From JAZDCZ01 sp046757925 (GTDB lineage: Bacteria > Gemmatimonadota > Gemmatimonadetes > Gemmatimonadales > GWC2-71-9), in NCBI GenBank assembly GCA_046757925.1, contig JBHHZE010000001.1, forward strand, positions 1-64,000: a stretch of DNA of 64,000 nt. The letters are read 5' to 3'. Below, piece by piece: positions 8,112 through 17,625 of this stretch. Each line of letters opens with the position of its first letter. Positions within the stretch are counted from its first letter, which is position 1. Position numbers and translations under genes: made by a program. The notes under the pieces are model-generated. The model ran no database searches and was not told the DNA's origin. It saw only the letters and a list, made by a program, of their open reading frames with translations.

Positions 8112-8777
8112 ATGACCGAAGCAGCCATTGAGACGGCGGGGACCGGCAGGAATGGGTCGGGCGATGTCGAGGCGGCAATCCTCGAAGCCGCACGGGATTT
8201 ACTGGCACATGGTGGCGAGCAGGAGCTGTCGATGCGGCACGTGGCGGAGGAGGTAGGGATCAGTGCCACGGCGATCTACCATTACTTCGACGGCAAGCAG
8301 GATCTCGTAAACCGCGTGGTGCATATGGGGTTCCAACGATTCGGTGCGTATCTCGAGGAGGCAATGGCTGCCCACCCCGAGGGCTCGTTGGAGAGAATGC
8401 ATGCGCTGGGCAAGGCGTACCTGCGATTTGCTCTAGAGAACAAAGCTTATTTCAGGGTGATCTTTTCGCTTCGCTCCAAGACCCCCAGCGAACGGCCGGA
8501 ACTACCGGAAGGTGGTGGCTACCATCTCATGAGGAAAGAGATCAACGCAGCGATCGCCGCTGGTACTATCAGGAAGGTGGACCCGGATCTACTGTCTATG
8601 TACCTGTGGTGTTCGGTTCATGGGCTGGTGACGCTGGCGCTCTGCGGTGCAACCGAGCGTAGCCCTCTCAACTGTCCTCCTTCTCCCTACGACCTCTACG
8701 ATGCGTTTCGCCCGCTCAAAGTCGATGGCTTACGGCCCAGGAATTCGGAATCCGAGGGGAAGGAGAATCAGGAGTGA
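8112..8777 (+). CDS. TetR-family transcriptional regulator
   Basis: This 221-residue regulator has an N-terminal TetR helix-turn-helix at about residues 17-75 (AAILEAARDLLAHGG, MRHVAEEVGISATAIYHYF) and a C-terminal ligand domain of the WHG/TetR_C type. The first 15 residues are a variable leader. It is the first gene of an operon continuing into tolC-like, adaptor and RND genes, and its stop overlaps the next start (GTGA). The palindromes just upstream suggest repression of its own operon and of the divergent hydrolase, relieved by an efflux substrate. This regulatory role is inferred from position and family. Confidence 0.88.
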   Translation: MTEAAIETAGTGRNGSGDVEAAILEAARDLLAHGGEQELSMRHVAEEVGISATAIYHYFDGKQDLVNRVVHMGFQRFGAYLEEAMAAHPEGSLERMHALGKAYLRFALENKAYFRVIFSLRSKTPSERPELPEGGGYHLMRKEINAAIAAGTIRKVDPDLLSMYLWCSVHGLVTLALCGATERSPLNCPPSPYDLYDAFRPLKVDGLRPRNSESEGKENQE

Positions 8778-10270
8778 TCAATAGCAGTGCGCGGTTGTCT
8801 GTTCTAGTTGTGCTAGGCATTTCGCTTGGGGTGACGGCGCCTACCGCAGCCGTGGGGCAAGCCGACGAGCCCGAAGTTATCTCCCTCACACGAGCTATCC
8901 AGATTGCCCTTGCGAGCAGCCAGACGCTGCGAGATGCAGAGCTCGATCTCGACGTGGCGGGACATCAGGTGCGTGAGGCGTTTGCGAGCGTGTTGCCCGA
9001 TGTCAGTGCCACGGCTTCTTATGCCCGCAATCTCAAGGTGCAGCAGGGATTCTTGCCGGCGTTCATTTTTGATCGCAACGCGCCGCGCGATCAACTCATT
9101 CCCATTCGTTTCGGCTCGGACAACACGTGGCAGGCGGGTCTGACCGCGAGTCAACCGCTCTTCCAAATGGATGCCTTCATTGGGCTCGGGGCTGCGGGGC
9201 GGTTCCGGGAGTTCCAGGAGGAGCGAGTACGGGGCACTGCACAGGATGTAGTGACGACGGTGCGGTTGGCCTATTTCAATGCCTTGCTGGCCGGAGAGAA
9301 TGTGCGTCTTACGCAGAACAGCGTGGAGCGGGTCCGCAAGACACTGGACGAGACGCGTGCCATGAATCGGGCGGGTATGGCGAGTGACTACGACGTTTTG
9401 AGGTTGCAGGTACAGCTCGGCAACCTGGAACCCAACCTGCGTCGAGCCCGATTCGATTTGGCGGCCAACAAGCGAACTCTGTTGGTGGAAATGGGCATCG
9501 ATCCGGAATTGCCAATCGAGTTAGAGGGACGGTTGAACGAGATCGATCTCGACGACGTTTCGCACAACAGTGCCGAGAACAGTGCTTTGTTGCGGGTCTC
9601 TGGTGTAGGGATGTCGAATGGGACGTCTCTCGATGAGGCGGTCCAATTGGCGCTCGAGGAACGGAGCGATGTCCGGCAGATTCGGTCGCAGATATTGTTG
9701 AACGAGGCGCAAGTGCAGGTAGAGCGTGCGGATTTTTTCCCGAAGCTGAGCGTGTTTTCGAACTACAACGTGACGGCGCAGCAAGATGGCAGTCCCGTGT
9801 TTTTCGGAAATCGTCCCAGCCAGCGTACCACGACTGCGGTCGCGGGTTTGCGTGTAGAGGTTCCGATCTTTCGCGGCCTGGATCGCGACGCACGGGTTCA
9901 GGAGGCCAGATCGGCCGTGCGGCAGAACGAGACGCGGCTGGAGCGTTTGCGGCGACAGGCTGCAAACGAGCTCCACACGCTACTGGACAATCTGACCGAG
10001 GCCTACGAGCGGTCTCGTAGCCAGAGGCTCGCGGTCGCCCAGGCGCAGCGGGGCTTCGAAATCGCGTCTGCGGAGTACCGGGCTGGTGTCGGATCACAGC
10101 TCCAGATCACTGATGCAGAGGTAGCGCTTCGAGAGTCGGAATTCAACTACGCGCAGGCGGTGTACGACTACTTGGTCGCACGTGCTCGGCTCGATGCTGC
10201 GGCCGGTACCGTACCTGACCGGGCAGGTATGCTGGCCGTGCGAGGCGACAGACAGGAATCGAGTAAATGA
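8774..10270 (+). CDS. TolC-family outer membrane efflux protein
   Basis: This 498-residue protein is the outer-membrane channel of the RND system. It has a signal peptide of about 28 residues and two OEP repeats (about 35-240 and 290-480) with long amphipathic helices and the usual NALLAGENV- and DAEVALRESEFNYAQAVYDY-like stretches. The GTG start at 8774 overlaps the TetR stop by 4 nt and follows an AAGGAG site about 9 nt upstream. Its stop overlaps the adaptor start by 4 nt. The gene order regulator, channel, adaptor, pump is typical of self-contained efflux operons. Confidence 0.9.
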   Translation: MINSSARLSVLVVLGISLGVTAPTAAVGQADEPEVISLTRAIQIALASSQTLRDAELDLDVAGHQVREAFASVLPDVSATASYARNLKVQQGFLPAFIFDRNAPRDQLIPIRFGSDNTWQAGLTASQPLFQMDAFIGLGAAGRFREFQEERVRGTAQDVVTTVRLAYFNALLAGENVRLTQNSVERVRKTLDETRAMNRAGMASDYDVLRLQVQLGNLEPNLRRARFDLAANKRTLLVEMGIDPELPIELEGRLNEIDLDDVSHNSAENSALLRVSGVGMSNGTSLDEAVQLALEERSDVRQIRSQILLNEAQVQVERADFFPKLSVFSNYNVTAQQDGSPVFFGNRPSQRTTTAVAGLRVEVPIFRGLDRDARVQEARSAVRQNETRLERLRRQAANELHTLLDNLTEAYERSRSQRLAVAQAQRGFEIASAEYRAGVGSQLQITDAEVALRESEFNYAQAVYDYLVARARLDAAAGTVPDRAGMLAVRGDRQESSK

Positions 10271-11430
10271 TGCTGAGGTATATGAGACAGGTGATGTCTT
10301 CCGATGAGCTGGCGGGTAATGCACCCATCCTCCCTTTGAGCCTCGTGGTTGGCACAGTACTTCTTGCGGCTGCGTGCTCGCGGGTGGGTGGTGATGCGGC
10401 GGCCGAAACTGCTCAGCAACCGTCGCCTCCCCAAGAGGGAGTGCGGGTGATAAACGTCGAGGCCGTGCCGGTGGAGCGGGGTTCGTTCACCGGTTTTATC
10501 GAGATCACGGGTCAGGTCGAGGCGCTGCAGGATGTCACGATGTCGGCGGAGGAGACCGGCCGTATAGTGCGGTTCTATGCGGTAAAGGGTCAGCACGTTA
10601 GGCGCGGGCAGCGGATCGCGAAAATCGACGACGGCTTCATCGCTGCCCAAGTGAACGAGGCGCGTGCCGCGGCCAAGTTGGCTCGCGAAGAGTGGAAACG
10701 CCAGCGGCAATTGTGGGAAGAGGACAGCATGGGCACCGAGATGGCGTACGTGCAGCGCAAATACCAGGCCGATATTGCCGATTCCAAGCTGAGACAATTG
10801 GAGACGCGCTGGGGTAAAACGGTGGTGCGGGCGCCCATTAGCGGGGTATTCGACGAAAAGTACATCGAGAGCGGAGAGATGGTCGTTCCAGGGGGTCGGA
10901 TTGCCCGCATCGTGGCTGCCGACCGGGTCAAGATATCGGCTGGCGTGCCCGAACGTTTTGCCCGGTCTGTCAGTACGGGCGACAGGGCGGAAGTCTCGTT
11001 CGACATTTTCCCCGATCGCATGTTCCAGGGTCACATCAGTTTTGTCGGGAGCAGCGTGAACGAGAACAATCGCACGTTCCCGATCGAAATACTTCTGGAC
11101 AACCCAGAGGGAATAATGAAGCCTGCGATGGTGGCAAACGTGAAGGTCCAGCGTGAGCATCTCGATGATGTGATCATTGTGCCGCAGCAAGTCGTATTGC
11201 GCTCTGCGACCGGCTACAAGGTATTTGTGGTCGCGGAACGCGAGGGATACCAGGTGGCGAGGGCCAAGGAAGTCAAGCTGGGACCTTCCTCGGGGAACAA
11301 TGTCGTTATCAGCGACGGTCTAGATGTAGGTGATCTTCTGATCACACTGGGTCAGCAATTGGTTGATGACAACAGCAGAATCCGGTTGGTCAACCAAGCA
11401 GCGGCGGTGTCCTCGCGGGGGGTCAACTAA
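10267..11430 (+). CDS. RND efflux periplasmic adaptor lipoprotein
   Basis: This 387-residue membrane-fusion protein links the RND pump to the TolC channel. A lipobox LLAAAC places the lipidated cysteine at residue 37, after an unusually long N-terminus. A shorter signal peptide starting at an internal Met is possible. The lipoyl/biotinyl-like region (about 65-110) and an alpha-helical hairpin (about 110-165) are followed by VVRAPISGVFDEKYIE, then beta-barrel and membrane-proximal domains. The start overlaps the tolC-like stop (ATGA). Confidence 0.9.
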   Translation: MMLRYMRQVMSSDELAGNAPILPLSLVVGTVLLAAACSRVGGDAAAETAQQPSPPQEGVRVINVEAVPVERGSFTGFIEITGQVEALQDVTMSAEETGRIVRFYAVKGQHVRRGQRIAKIDDGFIAAQVNEARAAAKLAREEWKRQRQLWEEDSMGTEMAYVQRKYQADIADSKLRQLETRWGKTVVRAPISGVFDEKYIESGEMVVPGGRIARIVAADRVKISAGVPERFARSVSTGDRAEVSFDIFPDRMFQGHISFVGSSVNENNRTFPIEILLDNPEGIMKPAMVANVKVQREHLDDVIIVPQQVVLRSATGYKVFVVAEREGYQVARAKEVKLGPSSGNNVVISDGLDVGDLLITLGQQLVDDNSRIRLVNQAAAVSSRGVN

Positions 11431-11431
11431 T

Positions 11432-14400
11432 ATGGCGCGTCGGCAAAAGCCTGGCGAGTTCAAGGAGTTCTGGCTCACTTCGCTCGCGGTGGATCATCCT
11501 ACCAGCGTTCTGGTGTTGACTACTATCATAATCCTTTCCGGATTCAGCGCCTATTTGGCTATACCGCGCGAGTCCAGTCCTGAGATCACCGTCCCCAACA
11601 TCGTTGTCAATACCATTTACGCCGGTGTTGCTCCCAAGGACATCGAAACGCTGATCACTCGCAACATTGAAAACGAGCTCAACAACATTCCCGACGTCAA
11701 GACGATCACGTCGACTTCGGTGGAGGGATACTCGAGCATTAACATCGAGTTCGATGCCGGCACCGATATGAACGAAGCTCTTCAGGAAGTGCGTGAGAAG
11801 GTGGACATCGCCAAGCCCGACCTTCCCGACGCCGCTGAAGACCCCGGGATCTTCGAGATCAATTTCTCTGAATTCCCCATCATGCAGGTCAACGTGTCCG
11901 GTAGTTACGACCTCGTTCGTCTGCGGGATGTGGCGGAAGATCTGCAGGATCGTATCGAACAGATACCGAGCGTGCTCGAGGCATCGCTCGCCGGGGGCTT
12001 GGAGCGCGAGGTCCAGGTGGACGTGGACTTGGCGAAGCTGAAGTTCTACGATCTCGAATTCGATGACGTCATAAAGGCGATCCGCAATGAGAATGTAACC
12101 GTCCCTGGTGGCTCGATCGACGTTGGAGACGTCAAGTACCTGGTGCGGATCCCCGGTGAGTTCAGTGCCACAGCCCCAATTGCGGATATCGTAATCAAGA
12201 CGCGTGGCGGACAGCCCATATACGTTCGAGATGTTGCGAAGGTCGATTTTGGATTCAAAGAGCAGGACAGTTTCGCACGCTTGGATGGCAACCCCGTCGT
12301 GACTCTTTCCGTATCGAAGCGTAGTGGAGAGAATATCATCCGGACCGCGGATGCCGTGAGGGCGGTGATCGCCGACATGGAGCGTGAGTTTCCACCGGGT
12401 ACGGTTGTCAAAGTCACTTCCGACCAATCCGACCGAATCAGGAACATGGTGAGCAACTTGGAGAATAACATCATCTCCGGACTCATCCTCGTAGTTGGCA
12501 TTCTCCTGTTTGTGCTAGGTGTTCAAACTGCCTCGTTCGTGGGGATGGCCATTCCGCTGTCGATGTTGATGTCGTTCAGCATCATGCAACTGATTGGCTT
12601 TACGCTGAACATGGTCGTGCTCTTCAGTCTCATTCTGGCGCTGGGCATGTTGGTGGATAACGGAATCGTTGTAGTGGAGAACATCTATCGGTTCAGGGAG
12701 AAAGGTTTCGACCGGGCCAGGGCTGCAAAAGTGGGCACAGGTGAGGTGGCCATTCCCATAATAGCATCCACGGCCACTACATTGGCGGCGTTTGCTCCGC
12801 TCGCGTTCTGGCCGGGCTTGATCGGCGAGTTCATGAAGTTCATGCCGCTCACCCTCATCATTACCCTCAGCTCTTCGCTCTTTGTTGCGCTGGTAATCAA
12901 CCCGGTGTTCTGCGCACTCATGCTGGACCCCGAGGATGCGCCGCGCACTGCACTGCCTCCTGCCACCAAGAAGGTGCTGATCGCGGCCGCGGTGCTGGCG
13001 CTGCTCGTTGGGCTCCGTATGGAACGTTTGGCTACGATTCTGCTGGCGATGACGGCGGCTGGGCTGTTCTTCGCCTACCGCTACCTGATGCATCCAGTGG
13101 GACACTGGTTCATGACTCACGGTCTGCCGGCAATCCTGCGTCGCTACGAGAATGTACTGGGTTCGTCGTTGCGGCACAGATGGACGATGCTCGCCGGAGC
13201 GGGAGCTTCACTGGCTGTCGCCATTGCGGCATTCGGAATGTTCAATGCCGGTGTCGAGCTGTTCCCAGAGAATATTCCGCCGTCGCAAGTGTTCATTCAG
13301 ATTGAAGCGCCAAACGGCACTCGGGTAGAACAGACCGATTGGGTTGCTGAGCGTGTCGAGCGTGTGGTGCGGGATATAGTCCCGGCGCACGATCTCGAGT
13401 CGGTGGTTGCGACAGTGGGTCAGAGTGAGGCGGGTGGGTTCGGAGGTGGGGTTGGTGGGCGTGGAACCCACCTGGCTACCGTTGCAGTGAATCTGATCGA
13501 CTTCCAAGATCGCCTGCGCGACGCCAACAGCGAGATGGAAGAGGTGCGACTGCAGCTGGAGCGCGAGATCGCGGGTGCAGATATCTCGGTAGACTTCGTT
13601 ACTCCCGGCCCGCCGACCGGAAAGCCTGTCACAGTAGAGATTGCGGGCGAGGATCCTCAACTTCTCAAACAACTCGGCGATCAAGTGGTAGCGCTGCTGG
13701 AAGGCTCCCCGGTGTTCGCCAAACTCGACGGACTGGAGAGCGACATGTCGAGCGGCCGGCCCGAGTTGGTTGTCGATGTCGATAGGGAGAAGGCCGCGCT
13801 CTACGGTCTCAATACCCGAGACATCGGATTCACCGTGAGAAGCGCCATCAACGGTACGGAAGCATCGAAATACCGGGACGGGAAGGACGAGTACGACATC
13901 ACGGTGAGACTTGCAAAGAGATATCGCAACAATCTGGCGGCGTTGGGCGACCTAACCGTGATGGCCGACAAGAAGCAGATTCCGCTGTCGTCCGTGGCGA
14001 GTTGGCGCGTGAGCGAGGGATTTGGGGGCGTAAAGCGAAAGGACCTGAACAAGGTCGTTACGGTGTCATCGGATGTACGGTCGGGCTACAACGGCATTGC
14101 GGTGCTGAAGGAAGTAAAGGACAACCTCGCGGAGTTCCAACGCAATTTGCCCGCGGGCTACACGATGGCTTACGCCGGCCAACAGGAGGATCAGCAGGAG
14201 TCGAGGGCGTTTCTCTTGGGGGCATTCTTTACCGGCGTGTTCCTGATCGGGTTCATCTTGGTGACACAGTTCGATTCCGTTACCAAGCCGCTCATCATCA
14301 TGAGTTCTGTGCTGCTGTCCACGATCGGCGTGTTGATTGGGCTGATTCTGTTTCACATGCCGTTTGGTATCATCATGACAGGTGTTGGTGTTATAAGTTT

Positions 14401-14866
14401 GGCCGGGGTAGTGGTGAACAACGCGATCGTGCTGATAGACTATATCGATACGCTGAGAAACAGAGATGGCATGCGCCGCAGGGAGGCCCTGATTCGGGCG
14501 GGCGTCACGCGATTCAGACCGGTGCTGTTGACAGCGGTGACAACCGTGCTCGGGCTGGTGCCTCTGGCGATCGGCCTCAACTTCGATTTCCTGGGTCTGT
14601 ATACACGACTCAATCCCGATCCGTACTGGGGCGGCGATCAGGCCGCATGGTGGGGACCGATGGCAATAGCAGTCATCGCTGGACTCACTTTCGCGACGTT
14701 CCTGACGCTGGTACTCGTGCCGGTCATGTACTCGCTGCTCGATGACCTGGACGACTTCATTGACCGCCACTTCAGACCCTCGCACGTGAGAGAGGGGGGC
14801 GATATCGCGAGGCCGGAACTGGTCGCGCCCGGCGAGCGTCCGCGCCGTGAGGCCGCAGCGGTCTAG
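11432..14866 (+). CDS. RND-family efflux pump (HAE1/AcrB-like)
   Basis: This 1144-residue proton-driven inner-membrane pump is slightly longer than the usual 1020-1050. Twelve transmembrane helices are expected. The proton-relay aspartate lies in GMLVDNGIVVVENIYRF at about residues 405-420, and large porter domains follow TM1 and TM7. The extra length includes an insertion with additional hydrophobic segments around residues 505-560 (KKVLIAAAVLALLVGL, TILLAMTAAGLFFAYRY). The ATG at 11432 follows the adaptor stop by 1 nt. No terminator is obvious before the convergent nitrilase-family gene. Substrate unknown. Confidence 0.92.
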   Translation: MARRQKPGEFKEFWLTSLAVDHPTSVLVLTTIIILSGFSAYLAIPRESSPEITVPNIVVNTIYAGVAPKDIETLITRNIENELNNIPDVKTITSTSVEGYSSINIEFDAGTDMNEALQEVREKVDIAKPDLPDAAEDPGIFEINFSEFPIMQVNVSGSYDLVRLRDVAEDLQDRIEQIPSVLEASLAGGLEREVQVDVDLAKLKFYDLEFDDVIKAIRNENVTVPGGSIDVGDVKYLVRIPGEFSATAPIADIVIKTRGGQPIYVRDVAKVDFGFKEQDSFARLDGNPVVTLSVSKRSGENIIRTADAVRAVIADMEREFPPGTVVKVTSDQSDRIRNMVSNLENNIISGLILVVGILLFVLGVQTASFVGMAIPLSMLMSFSIMQLIGFTLNMVVLFSLILALGMLVDNGIVVVENIYRFREKGFDRARAAKVGTGEVAIPIIASTATTLAAFAPLAFWPGLIGEFMKFMPLTLIITLSSSLFVALVINPVFCALMLDPEDAPRTALPPATKKVLIAAAVLALLVGLRMERLATILLAMTAAGLFFAYRYLMHPVGHWFMTHGLPAILRRYENVLGSSLRHRWTMLAGAGASLAVAIAAFGMFNAGVELFPENIPPSQVFIQIEAPNGTRVEQTDWVAERVERVVRDIVPAHDLESVVATVGQSEAGGFGGGVGGRGTHLATVAVNLIDFQDRLRDANSEMEEVRLQLEREIAGADISVDFVTPGPPTGKPVTVEIAGEDPQLLKQLGDQVVALLEGSPVFAKLDGLESDMSSGRPELVVDVDREKAALYGLNTRDIGFTVRSAINGTEASKYRDGKDEYDITVRLAKRYRNNLAALGDLTVMADKKQIPLSSVASWRVSEGFGGVKRKDLNKVVTVSSDVRSGYNGIAVLKEVKDNLAEFQRNLPAGYTMAYAGQQEDQQESRAFLLGAFFTGVFLIGFILVTQFDSVTKPLIIMSSVLLSTIGVLIGLILFHMPFGIIMTGVGVISLAGVVVNNAIVLIDYIDTLRNRDGMRRREALIRAGVTRFRPVLLTAVTTVLGLVPLAIGLNFDFLGLYTRLNPDPYWGGDQAAWWGPMAIAVIAGLTFATFLTLVLVPVMYSLLDDLDDFIDRHFRPSHVREGGDIARPELVAPGERPRREAAAV

Positions 14867-14921
14867 GGTGGAAGGTATGCGGGGCCTCTCCCGAGTGCAA
14901 CGGCGCCCGGCGTTCCCGCAA

Positions 14922-15761
14922 CTACATAGACGTTTCCCCAGGCCCCAACCAGCCGGCGTATAGCTCCGGTCGCCGATCTCGCAAGAACAGCGTTCGCGCA
15001 TGCGATGTCTTGCATACGGCGAGATCGATGTCGGCGAGCAGCAAGTCCTCGGCCAGGCGCTCCCCGCGGGCAACCACGCACCCCGCGGGGTCCACCACAA
15101 ACGATTCGCCGGAGAAAGTCAGCCGTTCTTCCTCTCCCACCCGGTTGCACAGGGCGGCAAAGTACCCGTTCTGAAATGCCGCGGTCCTGACCTCGGCTTC
15201 GTAGAGCCCCTCCGGCCACTCGCCGACCGCGCCTGCCTGAGGGATCACGACGAGTTCGGCACCAGCCACTCCCAACGCCCGCATGTACTCGGGATAATGT
15301 CTATCGTAGCAGATCGCTACACCCACGGCACCAACTCTCGTGTCGTAAACCGGCGCCCCGTTGTTGCCCGGATCGTAGTACTCCTTTTCATGGAAACAGA
15401 TGTAATCTGTTATGTGAACCATGCGAGTTACACCGAGTAGCGAGCCGTCCGAATCGAAGACCGGCGAGCTGTCAAAAGCCCTGCCGTCCGAGTCTCGCTC
15501 GTACATATTGAAAACCGTGACGAGCTCCAACTCCCGTGCCTTGCTCGCGATGCAGTCACTGGTGGGTCCTGGTATGGGCTCAGCTCGCTCCGAGGCGGTC
15601 GGGTCGTGTTCGTTCTGAGGGAAGAATGGCTCGACAGCGAGTTCGGGGAACGCTATCAGGTCAGCGCCGGATGCGCGCGCTCGGACCATGGCGCCCGTTG
15701 CTCGCTCCAGGTTCTTGTCGCGATCCGGCCCGGCCGACGTTTGCGCTAGTGCAATTCTCAT
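14922..15761 (-). CDS. Carbon-nitrogen hydrolase (nitrilase superfamily)
   Basis: This 279-residue protein has the full nitrilase fold and resembles N-carbamoylputrescine amidase or beta-ureidopropionase-like members. The catalytic Glu is E40 (AFPEL) and the nucleophile is C151 (AICYDRHYPE). The usual catalytic Lys, in the RKMHI-type motif, is replaced: the aligned stretch reads TRMVHI (M114). The nearby FHEKEYYDPG has a lysine but not in the canonical position. I recall a branch of this superfamily with the same substitution, so it may be a conserved variant and not decay. The gene stands alone between convergent and co-directional neighbours. Substrate unknown. Confidence 0.82.
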   Translation of the reverse strand: MRIALAQTSAGPDRDKNLERATGAMVRARASGADLIAFPELAVEPFFPQNEHDPTASERAEPIPGPTSDCIASKARELELVTVFNMYERDSDGRAFDSSPVFDSDGSLLGVTRMVHITDYICFHEKEYYDPGNNGAPVYDTRVGAVGVAICYDRHYPEYMRALGVAGAELVVIPQAGAVGEWPEGLYEAEVRTAAFQNGYFAALCNRVGEEERLTFSGESFVVDPAGCVVARGERLAEDLLLADIDLAVCKTSHARTLFLRDRRPELYAGWLGPGETSM

Positions 15762-15809
15762 TGAGGAAGATCGTTCTGTTGGAGAGTTGTGTTCATGTGG
15801 GTTTGGAGA

Positions 15810-17573
15810 TCACTGACGGTACCACGGCAGCAGGCTCGTCCACCCGGGTCTGGTGCTTTCTGCTAAAGCCTTGTCGTAAGATTCGGCCGAGTCGTAACGC
15901 AGTTCGGGATCGTGCGCTGCTCCCCTCGTCAACACCTCGATCAACTTGTGTGGCACGTGCGTCCCGCTCCGGCCTAGAACGGGGAGCGTACCGACCGCCT
16001 TTCGCGCCAGGATGGAAGTAGTGGATCCGCCACCGAACGGGGCTGTCCCGGTCAACGAGAAGTATGCGCACAGAGTGAGGGAGTATAGATCGGCTCTCGG
16101 ATCTACCTTCTCTCCCAACATCTGTTCCGGTGCGGCAAACGCGGGGGTCCCGGAGCGTGACGACGCGCCGCCATACCGGTCCGGTCGCTGAAGCGCCATG
16201 GCGAGTCCGAAATCGGTGATCAGAGTGTGTCCAGTGGAGTCGTCGATCAGGATGTTCTCCGGTTTGAGATCGCGGTGTATCAGTCCGTGGCGATGAGCGT
16301 GTCCCAACCCGTCCAATGCCTCATGCATCATGCGTAGCACCTGCTCCACGGACATTGGTCCCTCGCGGTCAACCAACTGTGCCAGATTCGGTCCCGCCAC
16401 ATATTCCATCGTGTACCACAGCAGGCCGGCGCGTCCCCCAATGTCATAGGTGTTGACGATGTGCTGGTGCATTATTCTGCCCGCCAGCTGTGCCTCGCGG
16501 CGGAAGCGCTCGACCACCTCCGGATCAGCGGTCAGGAACGGATGGAGCACCTTGAGGGCCACTTCACGCTCCAGGTCCAGGTCGCGCACGCGGTACACGC
16601 GCCCGAATCCACCGGATCCCAATTCATCGAGCAGTTCGTATTCGTCGCCCAGCGCGCGCCGCAGCCTCTTTTCCCACGAGCGCGGATCTTCGTACGCCGA
16701 GCCCGGTTGAGGCACAACCGGTAGGTCTGCGGCGGCATCGCCCAGGTCGCTCGTGAGGTCTTCGTTCATCTCGGCAGCCGAGAAGAAGCGCTGCGCGGGG
16801 TCGCAGGCGAGCGCCCGCAGGATCACCCTATCCAAGGCGGCAGGTGATATCGGCCGCAGCTCGCTTGGCGCAGGCAAGTCGCCGCAGTCGGCCGGGGGTG
16901 TTTGCCCTGTGAGCGCAAAGTAGAGCAGGGCGCCAGCGGTGTAGATATCGCTGCGAGGGTCTCCGGGTGCACCGTCGCGGATCTCCGGAGCTACAAACGG
17001 CAGGCTGGCACCGTCCCACTCGTCAGCTACGTCCATGCATGGGCTCGCGTGTCTGAGATCGGTAACGACGCTGCGGCCGGTTGTTTCGAGCATCAAAGTT
17101 GCGGGCACGATCCGACGTACCGCGATCTGATGGGAGTGCACGTACTCCAACAGGCTCGTGATGGACCGAGCCAACGCCAGGACACTGCGGATTGGGCGCG
17201 GGCTCCTCAGCACCGCCGATTCCAAGCTTTCGCCCTCGATCCACTTGGCGACGCGGAAGGCCCAGGTGTCGCGGTATCCTCCGGCGTAAACAGCACGGAG
17301 TGTTGCATGGTCCAGGCACGCGAGGAGTTCGGTCTCGCGTTCGAACCAAGTCCTGCTCCGGGTTCCGGGCTGGAGGTGGACCCGCAGTGCTGCGTCACGC
17401 TTCAGGATCTCGTCACGTACGACGAATAGAGCACGGCGTTCCGAGGCTGCGACCAGGCGTTTGATCTTGAATTGTTCGGAAAACAACCGCTCCGCGCGCT
17501 CCACCAATTGGGTCGCGTCAACGGTGCGGGCGATCAGAGGTCTTTGAGTGTCTTGCGTGTTGAGCATATGCAT
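15810..17573 (-). CDS. Tandem pseudokinase plus Hanks-type Ser/Thr kinase
   Basis: This 587-residue cytoplasmic protein has two kinase-like domains. The C-terminal domain (about 312-575) looks active: GSGGFGRVY loop, VALK (K341), HRDLKPEN (D435), DFG (D454) and APE. The N-terminal domain (about 35-275) is degenerate. It has AALR instead of VALK, VRRIVPATL where HRDLKPAN should be, and TDLRHA instead of DFG, but it keeps APE and the later lobe. No transmembrane segment is seen. It is divergent from an FHA-protease gene with only about 50 bp between starts, so the two are probably co-regulated. An alternative start is the ATG at 17567. Confidence 0.87.
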   Translation of the reverse strand: MHMLNTQDTQRPLIARTVDATQLVERAERLFSEQFKIKRLVAASERRALFVVRDEILKRDAALRVHLQPGTRSRTWFERETELLACLDHATLRAVYAGGYRDTWAFRVAKWIEGESLESAVLRSPRPIRSVLALARSITSLLEYVHSHQIAVRRIVPATLMLETTGRSVVTDLRHASPCMDVADEWDGASLPFVAPEIRDGAPGDPRSDIYTAGALLYFALTGQTPPADCGDLPAPSELRPISPAALDRVILRALACDPAQRFFSAAEMNEDLTSDLGDAAADLPVVPQPGSAYEDPRSWEKRLRRALGDEYELLDELGSGGFGRVYRVRDLDLEREVALKVLHPFLTADPEVVERFRREAQLAGRIMHQHIVNTYDIGGRAGLLWYTMEYVAGPNLAQLVDREGPMSVEQVLRMMHEALDGLGHAHRHGLIHRDLKPENILIDDSTGHTLITDFGLAMALQRPDRYGGASSRSGTPAFAAPEQMLGEKVDPRADLYSLTLCAYFSLTGTAPFGGGSTTSILARKAVGTLPVLGRSGTHVPHKLIEVLTRGAAHDPELRYDSAESYDKALAESTRPGWTSLLPWYRQ

Positions 17574-17625
17574 GGAATATAGAATCCATTTGGCACTACA
17601 CGAAGGAATCCATAACTTCTCCTCG

